A stretch of 15,745 nucleotides of DNA from JAJDYQ01 sp942491945 (GTDB lineage Bacteria; Pseudomonadota; Gammaproteobacteria; JAJDYQ01): NCBI GenBank assembly GCA_942491945.1, contig CALODD010000028.1, positions 1 to 15,745 of the forward strand, written 5' to 3'. The translations under genes were made by a program, and so were the position numbers. The notes beneath the pieces were generated by a model, which worked only from the letters and a program-made list of their open reading frames with translations, searched no databases and had not been told where the DNA came from. This document shows positions 1 to 6,968 of the stretch, piece by piece; positions within the stretch are counted from its first letter, which is position 1, and the number at the start of each line of letters is the position of its first letter.

Positions 1-35
1 CAACTGTTATACAGGTACCGACGATCATATTAGAA

Positions 36-818
36 ATGGATACCTTCAAAATTATTCAGATTACCGATACTCATCTCATCGACCACCCCGATGAACTGTT
101 TCATGGCCTGAATACGCGCCAGTCTTTTCAGGACACTCTAGACAAGGCGTTAAATACATACCCAGATACTGATGCTCTGTTGTTAACAGGTGATATCTCA
201 CAAACAGGCAATTCAGCAAGCTATCAGACGTTTCAATCCATTATCAGGAACTGTCCACTACCTATCTACGCCATACCAGGTAATCACGACCACCCTCGGC
301 TATTACAGCATGCTGTTCCCAATAGCCCTATTGATGACATAGAGGTCATTGAGCTAGAAACATTAAACATTATCTTACTGAGCAGTTTCGTTGAAGAAGG
401 TAAAAACCACGGCGAATTATCTGAAAAGATGTTATCGCAATTAGATTCGTATTTAAAACAAGCAACAACTAAACATAACATCGTCGTCATTCATCACCCA
501 CCGGTACTCACCAATAGCCGATGGCTTGATGAACTAGGACTAGTCAATCGCGATGAACTCATGCGTTGCCTGCGTAATTACTATAATCCGATAACTGTTA
601 TATGCGGTCATGTACATCAGGAAATCAATCAACACATAGACAATGTACACGTTATCGCAACGCCATCGACGGGTTATCAATTTGTTGAAAGCTCAGACAC
701 GATGCGGCGCTATGAGTCACCAGATCCGGCGTATCGTTATCTTGAATTCAATATCAAAGGCTTATGCAATACTGCAGTACACTACATTAACAGGGATCAT
801 CAACGACTTGCGAGCTAA
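36..818 (+). CDS. cpdA: 3',5'-cyclic-AMP phosphodiesterase (CpdA-type metallophosphoesterase)
   Basis: A 260-residue calcineurin-like metallophosphoesterase, expected to hydrolyse cAMP to AMP in the cytoplasm and so tune CRP-type regulation. The full dimetal motif set is visible in order: ITDTHL with D11 and H13, LLLTGDIS with D53, PGNHDH with N83-H84-D85, IHHPP with H153-H154, and CGHVHQ with H192 and H194. The length and the short spacing between the first two motifs fit the CpdA subfamily of class III phosphodiesterases. The ATG at 36 is the first good start. The frame is open upstream to the window edge, but no other usual start codon is seen there and the RBS is weak. It is followed after 37 bases by a porin gene, not by the yqiA-parE genes found next to cpdA in enterics. 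Substrate is inferred from family membership. Confidence 0.92.
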   Translation: MDTFKIIQITDTHLIDHPDELFHGLNTRQSFQDTLDKALNTYPDTDALLLTGDISQTGNSASYQTFQSIIRNCPLPIYAIPGNHDHPRLLQHAVPNSPIDDIEVIELETLNIILLSSFVEEGKNHGELSEKMLSQLDSYLKQATTKHNIVVIHHPPVLTNSRWLDELGLVNRDELMRCLRNYYNPITVICGHVHQEINQHIDNVHVIATPSTGYQFVESSDTMRRYESPDPAYRYLEFNIKGLCNTAVHYINRDHQRLAS

Positions 819-855
819 CCCCAGGTCGATTAAAGCAACAAAACAAGGGGAAAAG

Positions 856-2037
856 GTGAAGATAATAATATGGACGCTAACCACAGCGTTATTGCTACCG
901 GCTACAGCACTCGCAGAACCAACGAATCAGGAACTGATGGACATGGTTCGAGCGTTAAAGAATCGTGTTGAACAGCTGGAACAACAGATTGCAAAACAGA
1001 ACCAGAAGGTTGCGCAAGTCGAAACAGTTGCACAGGAAGCAAAAGAGAGTTCGGAATCTATTTCACTGCCCGGCGTGGAGTTTCACGGCGCTGTCGAAGT
1101 CGAAATGGCCAGCGGCGAAGATCATACCGGCGCACATAGCAGCGATGTGAAAGTCGCCAAAGTAGAGCTTGGTTTCGATTTCACCGCATTCGATAACTGG
1201 ATTACCGGCACTTTCCTGGCCTTACATGAAGACGATGATACCGACCCATGGGTCGTTGATGAAGCACACTTCACGATTGGTAATACCGAAGAGTTCCCAA
1301 TCTATTTTTCAGCGGGTCGAAAATTCGTGCCATTTGGCAACTTCGAAAGCAATATGGTTTCCGATCCACTGACACTGGAGATTGGCGAAACACGTGAAGC
1401 CGTCGTACAACTTGGCTTCGAAAAAGAAGGCTGGTACGGATCGGCTTACGCCTTCAATGGTGACCTGGATGATATGGGTATTAGCGACAAAATTGAGAAC
1501 TTCGGTTGGAATATTGGCAAGGCCGATGAAAACGATTCTTACTCCTACGACGTTGGCTTTAGCCGGATAAACCATATCGGTGATAGCAATGGCATTACGG
1601 ATGCACTTAATGGAGCAACCCCTGCCGTAACCAATGTTCAGGATTATATCGCTGCTTATGGCCTGCATGGCATATATCGTACTGGTCAATGGTCATTCGT
1701 TAGCGAATACATCGCGGCTTCTGAAAGCTTCCGTGCAAATGAACTTGCATGGCGAGGGCGCGGCGCCAGGCCAAGCGCATATAACCTTGAAATTGGCTAC
1801 GACTTTGTCGCCTTCGGCGGACGTGATATTAACTTTGCATTAGGCTTGCAAGGTACAGATCAGGCCGTTGGCTTAGGGCAACCAGAAAAGAAGCTACTCA
1901 CCGCATTTAGCACATCACTCTATGAAAACACCTCACTTGCACTTGAGTATGTTAAAGCAGATGATTATAGCGTCGCTGATGGTGGAACAGGCAAAAGTGG
2001 CGATAGCATTACCGTGCAGATGGCTGTTGAATTTTAA
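856..2037 (+). CDS. LbtU-family siderophore porin-like outer-membrane protein
   Basis: A 393-residue outer-membrane beta-barrel protein. I choose the GTG at 856: an AGGGGA Shine-Dalgarno sits just upstream, and it begins a classic signal peptide (MKIIIWTLTTALLLPATALA, cut before E21). The same frame is open back to 643, but that stretch overlaps cpdA and would bury the signal. After the signal, residues about 22-68 form a Gln/Glu-rich coiled coil (RALKNRVEQLEQQIAKQ), as in porins that trimerise or touch the peptidoglycan layer. The rest alternates short strands and acidic turns and ends in VEF, the terminal aromatic typical of Bam substrates. The motif order (VELGFDFTAFDNWITGTF, AGRKFVPFGNFESNMVSDPL) resembles the family named after Legionella LbtU, which takes up legiobactin. 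The ligand here is unknown; iron-siderophore uptake is inference. Confidence 0.72.
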   Translation: MKIIIWTLTTALLLPATALAEPTNQELMDMVRALKNRVEQLEQQIAKQNQKVAQVETVAQEAKESSESISLPGVEFHGAVEVEMASGEDHTGAHSSDVKVAKVELGFDFTAFDNWITGTFLALHEDDDTDPWVVDEAHFTIGNTEEFPIYFSAGRKFVPFGNFESNMVSDPLTLEIGETREAVVQLGFEKEGWYGSAYAFNGDLDDMGISDKIENFGWNIGKADENDSYSYDVGFSRINHIGDSNGITDALNGATPAVTNVQDYIAAYGLHGIYRTGQWSFVSEYIAASESFRANELAWRGRGARPSAYNLEIGYDFVAFGGRDINFALGLQGTDQAVGLGQPEKKLLTAFSTSLYENTSLALEYVKADDYSVADGGTGKSGDSITVQMAVEF

Positions 2038-2083
2038 GAATACGATACCAACTTAACAACACAACTACTTAATCGAGGTCTAC

Positions 2084-2503
2084 ATGTTTCATCCGATCAA
2101 AATACCATTTGGCTGCACCATGCTGTTCAACGTTGTCGATCTGAAAGACGGTGTAACCGTTGAAGATGTCGAGCTAATACTGGGCGAGATGTGCAATGTC
2201 GTCAAAAATAACTATGGCGACGATAACGGTGGTTTTATTGGTGGTCAGGTCTATCGCAATGCCGGCTTTATTTCAGATGAAGGCAGTGTCGAGGGAGAGC
2301 CTGATGATGACAAAAAACGCATCAAACAGAATATGGGAGACATCGTTATCGTTACCTACTGGAATTCGTTTGAGCAGCATGAAACATCTCATGCCGACAA
2401 ACTGTTTAAAGAGAAGTTTCAGGCTTTAGCAGACTTCTGCGATGAAACCTATGAAGTCGGTTATGAAATGCTCTGGCAGGGAGTTCCGGAAGACGATGAA
2501 TGA
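2084..2503 (+). CDS. Uncharacterised protein, probable dimeric alpha/beta-barrel (ABM-like) fold
   Basis: A 139-residue soluble protein with no signal peptide, started by an ATG with GAGG six bases upstream. I do not recognise a named family. The C-terminal half (VIVTYWNSFEQHETS, then an amphipathic helix, then YEVGYEMLWQG) has the strand-helix-strand pattern of ABM/Dabb-type dimeric ferredoxin-like barrels, in which a phrase like 'W.S.E.HE.SH' marks the first helix. The middle is unusually acidic (GEPDDDKKR). It lies 46 bases after the porin gene and may be co-transcribed with it. Members of this fold range from heme-degrading enzymes to small monooxygenases and plain dimerisation modules, so no reaction can be assigned. 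Confidence 0.55.
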   Translation: MFHPIKIPFGCTMLFNVVDLKDGVTVEDVELILGEMCNVVKNNYGDDNGGFIGGQVYRNAGFISDEGSVEGEPDDDKKRIKQNMGDIVIVTYWNSFEQHETSHADKLFKEKFQALADFCDETYEVGYEMLWQGVPEDDE

Positions 2504-2603
2504 TACCTGCAATAGTTTTGCTTTAGGGCAAAGCTATATCACATAACGATAAAATCACGCCCAATTACAATAAGGCCGCAGCTTTAATGAGACGATCAAT
2601 TCT

Positions 2604-2678
2604 ATGAAAGACCCCCTTTCGTATAGACAGAGCGGGTGAGAGACGGGTTTAACGGGACCTCAAACAGGGGGATTTTTG
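2604..2678 (+). promoter_or_regulatory. Leader with 11-codon ORF and possible RBS-masking pairing
   Basis: An ATG at 2604 opens an 11-codon ORF (MKDPLSYRQSG) that ends in TGA at 2637-2639, in the same frame as the next gene. The run CCCCCT at 2612-2617, inside this small ORF, is exactly complementary to AGGGGG at 2666-2671, which is the Shine-Dalgarno for the TTG start at 2676. Pairing would hide the RBS, and ribosomes on the small ORF would expose it. The complementarity is seen; the regulatory role is inference. It could equally be the relic of a longer N-terminus. Confidence 0.25.
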
Positions 2679-3110
2679 TTGGGGGGTGTTTTTCGTAATA
2701 TTGAAAAACAGTTAAAGCAGGCAAGCTGGTTCGACGACGACTGGGAAATATATAACCGCGGCGTCTATCTTCAACTATACAAGTCGAACTGGCATAACCA
2801 GAACCAGGGAGGCATACATTTTGAGACATTTATCGAATCCAGAGAAATGAAACAAAAGAAGTTCCCGATCTGTATGCATGCCGAAGAGGACTGTCCTTCA
2901 CAACAAGATTTTATTCATAAATTCCTGGCGATCGAAGGGGATCGAATACGAAGCTGGAAGGGGTACCAACTAGGTGATGGATATAGTATTTGTGAACGCA
3001 CGCTACCTCTGAATTTCAAAAACCTGGAACAGCGGCTGCTGGAAGAATTAAACCGACTTCGACAATTAGAATCGGGAATAGAAGAAACCTTGCAACTGAT
3101 TGATGCTTAA
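2676..3110 (+). CDS. Conserved hypothetical protein, 144 aa
   Basis: An unrecognised soluble protein without signal peptide or membrane segment. The start is TTG at 2676, chosen because AGGGGG lies four bases upstream; an in-frame TGA at 2637 blocks any start further back. The N-terminal part is aromatic and polar (SWFDDDWEIYNRGVYLQLY, NWHNQNQGGIHFETF). The middle holds an FPICMHAEEDCP segment with two Cys and one His, which might bind metal but is not a known signature. The C-terminus is a charged amphipathic helix from about residue 110 (LEQRLLEELNRLRQLESGI) that could form a coiled coil. It stands alone, 172 bases after the previous gene and 16 bases before the DUF1289 gene, which is probably transcribed with it. 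Confidence 0.65.
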   Translation: MLGGVFRNIEKQLKQASWFDDDWEIYNRGVYLQLYKSNWHNQNQGGIHFETFIESREMKQKKFPICMHAEEDCPSQQDFIHKFLAIEGDRIRSWKGYQLGDGYSICERTLPLNFKNLEQRLLEELNRLRQLESGIEETLQLIDA

Positions 3111-3126
3111 CCGACTTGACTGAACC

Positions 3127-3330
3127 ATGAAACGTCAAAAAAGTCCTTGTATTGATGTCTGTGAATTCACAGGGCCAAAGGGATGGTGTTTAGGTTGTGG
3201 TCGAACTCGAGATGAGTGTCAAAAATGGAAGGCGATGAAGCCGTACGCCATAACCCAGCTCGAAAAAGATCTAAAAAAACGAAAATCCAGAATAGCTTCC
3301 ATTCTCGCTGATCAACAAAAAGTTACTTAG
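3127..3330 (+). CDS. DUF1289 family small cysteine-motif protein
   Basis: A 67-residue protein with the DUF1289 signature: SPCIDVC, then WCLGCGRT, then a conserved Trp. The four cysteines (C8, C12, C21, C24) are spaced like the ligands of an iron-sulfur cluster or a zinc ribbon; members are often annotated as predicted Fe-S proteins without biochemical proof. The C-terminal half is a Lys-rich helix (LEKDLKKRKSRIASIL). It begins 16 bases after the previous gene, so the two are likely co-transcribed, although its own RBS is weak. Family membership is secure; function is not known. Confidence 0.85.
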   Translation: MKRQKSPCIDVCEFTGPKGWCLGCGRTRDECQKWKAMKPYAITQLEKDLKKRKSRIASILADQQKVT

Positions 3331-3346
3331 TTTCGTGCTACATCGA

Positions 3347-3362
3347 AGTTACTCTTGTAACT
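3347..3362. terminator. Short stem-loop between convergent genes
   Basis: A perfect 6-bp stem, AGTTAC/GTAACT, with a TCTT loop lies in the 121-base gap between the convergent DUF1289 and tetR genes. There is no clear T-run on either side, so it is at best a weak or factor-dependent terminator. Confidence 0.25.
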
Positions 3363-3451
3363 CATTATACATCTCGCCCCAGAACAATAGCATGACTTCA
3401 GTAGCTCGCTCTGCGATCCCAGCAACCTGTAATTATCTTAATGTGTTCCTT

Positions 3452-4006
3452 CTATATAACTCTATCGCGCAAACGTTTCAGTGCGCGCGTAAATAATTTT
3501 ACGTCATCGCATGATCGCGCCAAAACGAGCGCCCCCTGGATACCAGAAACGATTTCTTCCGCGTTGTTTTTAGCTTCTTTCATCGTATATCCCGACCGCT
3601 TAAATGCCTTTATCAAAGCGTCCATCCATGAGGAAAAATAGTCATCAACCTCAGTGGAAAATTCATCACGTGTATCATCAAGCGCAAATGCACCGACCAG
3701 ACAGATACGATTTCCAGAAGCAAAATATCGATCAACAGAGTCAAACATTTCGTTGATACTAGTCGCTAGATCATTACTTTTTCGAAGTGGCGAATAAACG
3801 TTCACTTCGAACCAGTTTGAAATATCCTCAAGAACAACAGTGGCCATTTCTTTCTTCCCGCCTGGAAAGAAATGATACAGACTACTTTTTCCAAGACCCG
3901 TTCGCCGAGTCATTTCCGATAACGAAGCCCCGGCATAACCATATTCACGAAATATTTCTCCCAGTATCGGAATAACATCATTTCGTTCTGCAATTACTCT
4001 CGCCAT
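3452..4006 (-). CDS. TetR/AcrR-family transcriptional repressor
   Basis: A 184-residue one-component regulator. The N-terminal DNA-binding domain is clear: helix 1 (IPILGEIFREYGYAGASL) followed by the helix-turn-helix SEMTRRTGLGKSSLYHFFPG and KKEMATVVLED. The C-terminal ligand domain resembles the LmrA/YxaF-type TetR group. The ATG at 4006 shares its A with the TGA of the upstream DUF1348 gene (TGATG), a sign of translational coupling; a TTG one codon before is less likely. The dyad at 4490-4505 is the obvious candidate operator, so the repressor probably controls the DUF1348-tetR pair and is relieved by a small molecule. The ligand cannot be read from the sequence. Confidence 0.88.
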   Translation of the reverse strand: MARVIAERNDVIPILGEIFREYGYAGASLSEMTRRTGLGKSSLYHFFPGGKKEMATVVLEDISNWFEVNVYSPLRKSNDLATSINEMFDSVDRYFASGNRICLVGAFALDDTRDEFSTEVDDYFSSWMDALIKAFKRSGYTMKEAKNNAEEIVSGIQGALVLARSCDDVKLFTRALKRLRDRVI

Positions 4007-4473
4007 CAAAGACCCAACTCAGTCAGCCCTGGAAAGTCATCGGGTCGTATCCCTTTATCCCAGGTAAATTTTCGATCCGACTCCAGTATTGCAACATCAT
4101 TTATACTCGCCTCTCGACGACGCATAAGCCCGTGCTCATCAAACTCCCAATTTTCATTCCCATGAGCTCGGAACCATCTTCCTGATTCGTCGTGATACTC
4201 ATATTGAAACCGCACAGCGATACGATTATCACCATAAGTCCATACTTCTTTAATAAGACGATAATCGAGTTCTCGATCCCACTTCCTATTCAGGAATGCC
4301 ACTATTTCATCTCGACCTGTAATAAATTCAGATCGATTACGCCAACGACTATCTTCTGTATAAGCCATTGATACTTTCTTTGGATCCTGCAAATTCCATG
4401 CATTTTCTGCCATACGTGCTTTCTGTACGGCAGTTTCATAGGTGAAAGGTGGTAGAGGTGGACGGTCAGACAT
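4006..4473 (-). CDS. DUF1348 family protein (NTF2/SnoaL-like fold)
   Basis: A 155-residue cytoplasmic protein of the DUF1348 group in the NTF2-like superfamily. Typical elements are the N-terminal helix with AENAWNLQDP, then AYTEDSRWRNRSEFITG, the strand segment IAVRFQYEYHDESGRWFRA, and HGNENWEFDEHGLMRRREAS, which end in a cone-shaped pocket in this fold. Members are small enzymes or binding proteins of mostly unknown activity. An AAGGAG Shine-Dalgarno lies seven bases before the ATG. It shares an operon with the TetR gene that follows and sits behind a likely TetR operator, so it may act on the molecule the repressor senses, such as a xenobiotic or reactive carbonyl. That last point is inference. 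Confidence 0.85.
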   Translation of the reverse strand: MSDRPPLPPFTYETAVQKARMAENAWNLQDPKKVSMAYTEDSRWRNRSEFITGRDEIVAFLNRKWDRELDYRLIKEVWTYGDNRIAVRFQYEYHDESGRWFRAHGNENWEFDEHGLMRRREASINDVAILESDRKFTWDKGIRPDDFPGLTELGL

Positions 4474-4487
4474 AAACTTCTCCTTTT

Positions 4488-4515
4488 AGTGTACCGATTG
4501 GTACAGTGTAGTTCA
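4488..4515 (-). promoter_or_regulatory. Promoter with embedded TetR operator upstream of DUF1348-tetR
   Basis: A perfect inverted repeat TGTACC-gatt-GGTACA occupies 4490-4505. On the minus strand, a -35-like TGAACT (4510-4515) and a -10-like TACACT (4488-4493) flank it with a 16-base spacer, so a bound repressor would cover the promoter. The transcript would lead into the AAGGAG of the DUF1348 gene. Dyads of this kind, centred on ACC-N4-GGT, are common targets of TetR regulators. Confidence 0.6.
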
Positions 4516-4548
4516 GTCAGTCTATTTATCCAGATAAATTGACGATCC

Positions 4549-5190
4549 TTATTCCAGAGAACAATTTGATGAGGAGCTATCTGCCCTCAACTCTTTAATC
4601 GCCTGTCGGGTAATCAAAGTCGCCGAATGCAAAAATAGCAAGGACATCAGACCTGCCACTATAAGATCGGGCCAGGCACTTTGTGACAGGCCAACAAGCC
4701 CAGCTGATATCAGTACCGCCATATTTCCTATTGCATCATTACGACTGCAAAGCCAAACAGATCGAACGTTTGCATCACCATCTTTATACTTAAGCAATAG
4801 CAACGCACTGGTTATATTTGCGGCAAAGGCCAGCGCGGCAATACTACCCATGATAAGTTCATTGGGTTGTTCAAGAATCAATACACGATAAAGCGTATCC
4901 CCCAGCACCCACAGCCCCATCAGTGCCAGAGTAAAACCTTTAAACAATGCCGCTCTTGCGCGCCATTGCAAAGAATGACCGATGACCAATAAAGTAATGG
5001 TATAGGTCAGACTATCACCGAAGAAATCGAGCGCGTCAGCTCGTAGCGCCATCGAATTTGCCGAGTAGCTTGCAATCATCTCGATTCCAAACATTATGAC
5101 GTTGATAGCGATAACGACCATCAAGACTCGCTTATAGGCCGCCGACATACCATCGAACTTCAAATTCTGATCACACCCGCAGCCACTCAT
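4549..5190 (-). CDS. Cation diffusion facilitator-like cation transporter, short form
   Basis: A 213-residue inner-membrane protein with about six hydrophobic segments, the size of the CDF membrane domain without the usual cytoplasmic C-terminal domain. The second segment carries ALRADALDFFGDS, with D55 and D59 in the place of the [HD]xxxD metal motif. The fifth-segment motif reads RNDAIGN, giving D152 and N156 where a canonical site has [HD]xxxD. The N-terminus holds CGCD and the C-terminus SSSSNCS, extra possible metal contacts. CDF proteins normally export Zn, Fe, Co or similar ions by proton exchange. It is divergent from a zinc/manganese-type uptake cluster only about 50-90 bases away, which supports a metal role. 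The direction of transport and the ion are not determined. Confidence 0.82.
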   Translation of the reverse strand: MSGCGCDQNLKFDGMSAAYKRVLMVVIAINVIMFGIEMIASYSANSMALRADALDFFGDSLTYTITLLVIGHSLQWRARAALFKGFTLALMGLWVLGDTLYRVLILEQPNELIMGSIAALAFAANITSALLLLKYKDGDANVRSVWLCSRNDAIGNMAVLISAGLVGLSQSAWPDLIVAGLMSLLFLHSATLITRQAIKELRADSSSSNCSLE

Positions 5191-5236
5191 TACCTACACC
5201 AGATTCGCACACCATCGGCCTATATTACTACCAATC

Positions 5237-5686
5237 GTGTTATTGCCCTTGTCTCAGACCTCTGATACCTTCGCGCCCGTGAAATTCCAGGCAACAACAC
5301 CATCTTTATCTCAGCGTCTGCAGCTATGGCTGCTGGCGTTTGTGGTGCTTGCGACACAGACCGTGGCAATCAGCCACATTCATTATCACCCGGAAGAAAC
5401 GAACAACTATGACATCGTCAGTTCCAGCTTCACACCGGAACTGACCAAGTTTGTACTTAAATATCTGGATACTGAAGAGGAATCTACTTCACCTGATTTA
5501 CCAGTTGATCACGATGAAAGCTGTGTCCTGTGCCTGCTATTCCAGCTTTCCTGGTTTACAGCTTTTACCCTATCTCTTTTCAATCCGTTGCAACTCAGTG
5601 ACAGCCCAGCTCTCACACAGCAACATTTTTTCATATCAACCAATTACCATTACGCGCTCGCCAGAGCTCCCCCGCAGCACTCCTGA
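5237..5686 (+). CDS. Small His/Cys-containing membrane protein of the metal-uptake cluster (DUF2946-like)
   Basis: A protein of up to 149 residues; the start is uncertain. GTG at 5237 gives the longest form, GTG at 5279 (MKFQATTPSLSQRL) places a short basic N-terminus directly before the hydrophobic segment, and neither has a good RBS. One membrane or signal segment (LWLLAFVVLATQTVA) is followed by the histidine cluster ISHIHYHPEE, and later by DHDESCVLCLLF, which combines His with a CxxC. A second hydrophobic stretch follows. This layout recalls DUF2946-type proteins that sit in metal-acquisition loci. It is the first plus-strand gene of the cluster with a barrel protein, a binding protein and a permease. 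A role as a periplasm-facing metal relay or assembly factor is inference. Confidence 0.6.
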   Translation: MLLPLSQTSDTFAPVKFQATTPSLSQRLQLWLLAFVVLATQTVAISHIHYHPEETNNYDIVSSSFTPELTKFVLKYLDTEEESTSPDLPVDHDESCVLCLLFQLSWFTAFTLSLFNPLQLSDSPALTQQHFFISTNYHYALARAPPQHS

Positions 5687-5710
5687 TCTATCAAATACCT
5701 TAAGTCTTTC

Positions 5711-5756
5711 GGACAAGCCTAAATCCATTTGGCTACCTGTCCGTCTACGTTTGTTT
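5711..5756 (+). terminator. Stem-loop with T-rich tail before the barrel gene, possible attenuator
   Basis: A hairpin can form from 5711 to 5742: GGACA pairs with TGTCC, AGCC with GGCT and AAA with TTT, with small bulges and a TCCA loop. A T-rich stretch follows about eight bases later, up to the Shine-Dalgarno of the next gene. The distance to the T-run is longer than ideal, so this may be a partial terminator or an mRNA-processing and stability element rather than a full stop. Confidence 0.35.
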
Positions 5757-5780
5757 ATTTTTTGGTCTGGAGACGATCCA

Positions 5781-6968
5781 ATGAAACTTTATGCTTTGCC
5801 GATCCTGGTGGTTGGCCTGTTAACAACTCACTCACATGCTACTGAAGTCAGCTATGGGCTCACGCTCGATGGCAAATACACCAGCTATCGACAAAAACCT
5901 GAAAACTATGAACTGCCTGGTTTTGGACTTGGCGGTGAAGCTGGCCTGGATGACAAGGGCTTCTCTCTCAACCACTCTGAACTCACCATTCAAATCGATG
6001 CAGAACACCTGACTGCTAAAGTAACCACCGTTATTGCAGAGCAAGATGGTGATATTGAAGCTGAACTTGAGGAGATGTACCTAGAGACAGTAGGACTAGG
6101 GAACGGTATATCTATACGTGCTGGCCGTTTCTTCAGTGGCGTTGGCTATTTGAATCAGCAACACGCACATGCCTGGGACTTTACCGATGCGCCATTAGTC
6201 TATCGAGGTATGTGGGGCAAACAGTATATAGACGACGGTATACGCTTTAACTGGGTTGCACCTACCGATATGTTCGTTGAACTGGGTGTCGATTTACTCA
6301 ATGGTAGTAAATACCCCGCGGGTAGCGAAACCTGGGATGGCATTGATTCACGTGTTGTATACGCCAACTTTGGTGACGATATTGGCACGGATCACAGCTG
6401 GCAGGCCGGAATCAGCCGTTATTCAGCTAACGTTGAAGCACGCCGGTCTGGTGGACATTCCCACGGCGGCGCTGCAGCCACTGAGACCCCAAGCTTTACT
6501 GGTGACAGTGACGTATGGGGTCTGAACCTGGTCTACAAATGGGCACCTAATGGCAACTATCGCAATACCAATTTCAAACTACAGTCTGAACTGTTTGTTC
6601 GTGATGAAGACGGTAACGTCGATATGGAAGGCAGCAACCCGTTTGAAACCACGACCTATAAAGGTAAGCAAAAAGGCATGTATGTTCAGGGCATCTACCA
6701 GTTCAAACCACAATGGCGCGCTGGCATGCGTTACGATTATCTGAAGAGCAGTAACAAAGGCTCAGATGCTGGGGTGATGGAAGAAGCCGCACTGGATAAT
6801 GAAGGTATTAGCCCAAAGCGTTGGAGCCTGATGCTGGATTATGCGCCAGCAGAAACCAGCCGTTGGCGTTTACAGCTTAACCGTGACAAATCTTATGAAC
6901 GTCCGGATAACCAGATCATGTTGCAATATGTTGTTAGTTTTGGAGCTCACGGTGCGCATACTTTCTAA
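5781..6968 (+). CDS. Outer-membrane beta-barrel protein of the zinc-type uptake cluster
   Basis: A 395-residue protein with a signal peptide (MKLYALPILVVGLLTTHSHA, cut before TEVSYG) and a barrel ending HGAHTF, with the terminal Phe expected of Bam substrates. The ATG at 5781 has GGAG eight bases upstream; the open frame extends back to 5451 but overlaps the preceding gene. No TonB box or plug domain is visible and the length is too short for a TonB-dependent receptor, so it is porin-like. Histidines gather in probable loops: QQHAHAWDF near residue 130, GGHSHGG near 230, and the C-terminal GAHGAH. Its place directly before a ZnuA/TroA-type binding protein, which it overlaps by 17 bases, suggests that it brings the same metal, probably zinc, across the outer membrane. 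Transport has not been shown from sequence. Confidence 0.72.
   Translation: MKLYALPILVVGLLTTHSHATEVSYGLTLDGKYTSYRQKPENYELPGFGLGGEAGLDDKGFSLNHSELTIQIDAEHLTAKVTTVIAEQDGDIEAELEEMYLETVGLGNGISIRAGRFFSGVGYLNQQHAHAWDFTDAPLVYRGMWGKQYIDDGIRFNWVAPTDMFVELGVDLLNGSKYPAGSETWDGIDSRVVYANFGDDIGTDHSWQAGISRYSANVEARRSGGHSHGGAAATETPSFTGDSDVWGLNLVYKWAPNGNYRNTNFKLQSELFVRDEDGNVDMEGSNPFETTTYKGKQKGMYVQGIYQFKPQWRAGMRYDYLKSSNKGSDAGVMEEAALDNEGISPKRWSLMLDYAPAETSRWRLQLNRDKSYERPDNQIMLQYVVSFGAHGAHTF

Noticed and set aside
1..33. An open frame ending in TAG at 31-33 (QLLYRYRRSY), perhaps the tail of an upstream gene.
   Set aside because: Only ten codons are visible and all three plus-strand frames are open here, so it cannot be told from chance.
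643..855. N-terminal extension of the porin frame overlapping cpdA.
   Set aside because: It overlaps cpdA and would place the signal peptide inside the protein; GTG 856 has a good RBS.
2637..2639. TGA as a possible selenocysteine codon joining the small ORF to the 144-aa protein.
   Set aside because: No convincing SECIS-like hairpin follows, no redox motif surrounds it, and a TTG with strong RBS lies downstream.
5191..5278. Searched for a Zur-type operator (GTTATA-N-TATAAC-like) ahead of the metal cluster.
   Set aside because: Only loose AT-rich resemblance was found, with no convincing palindrome.
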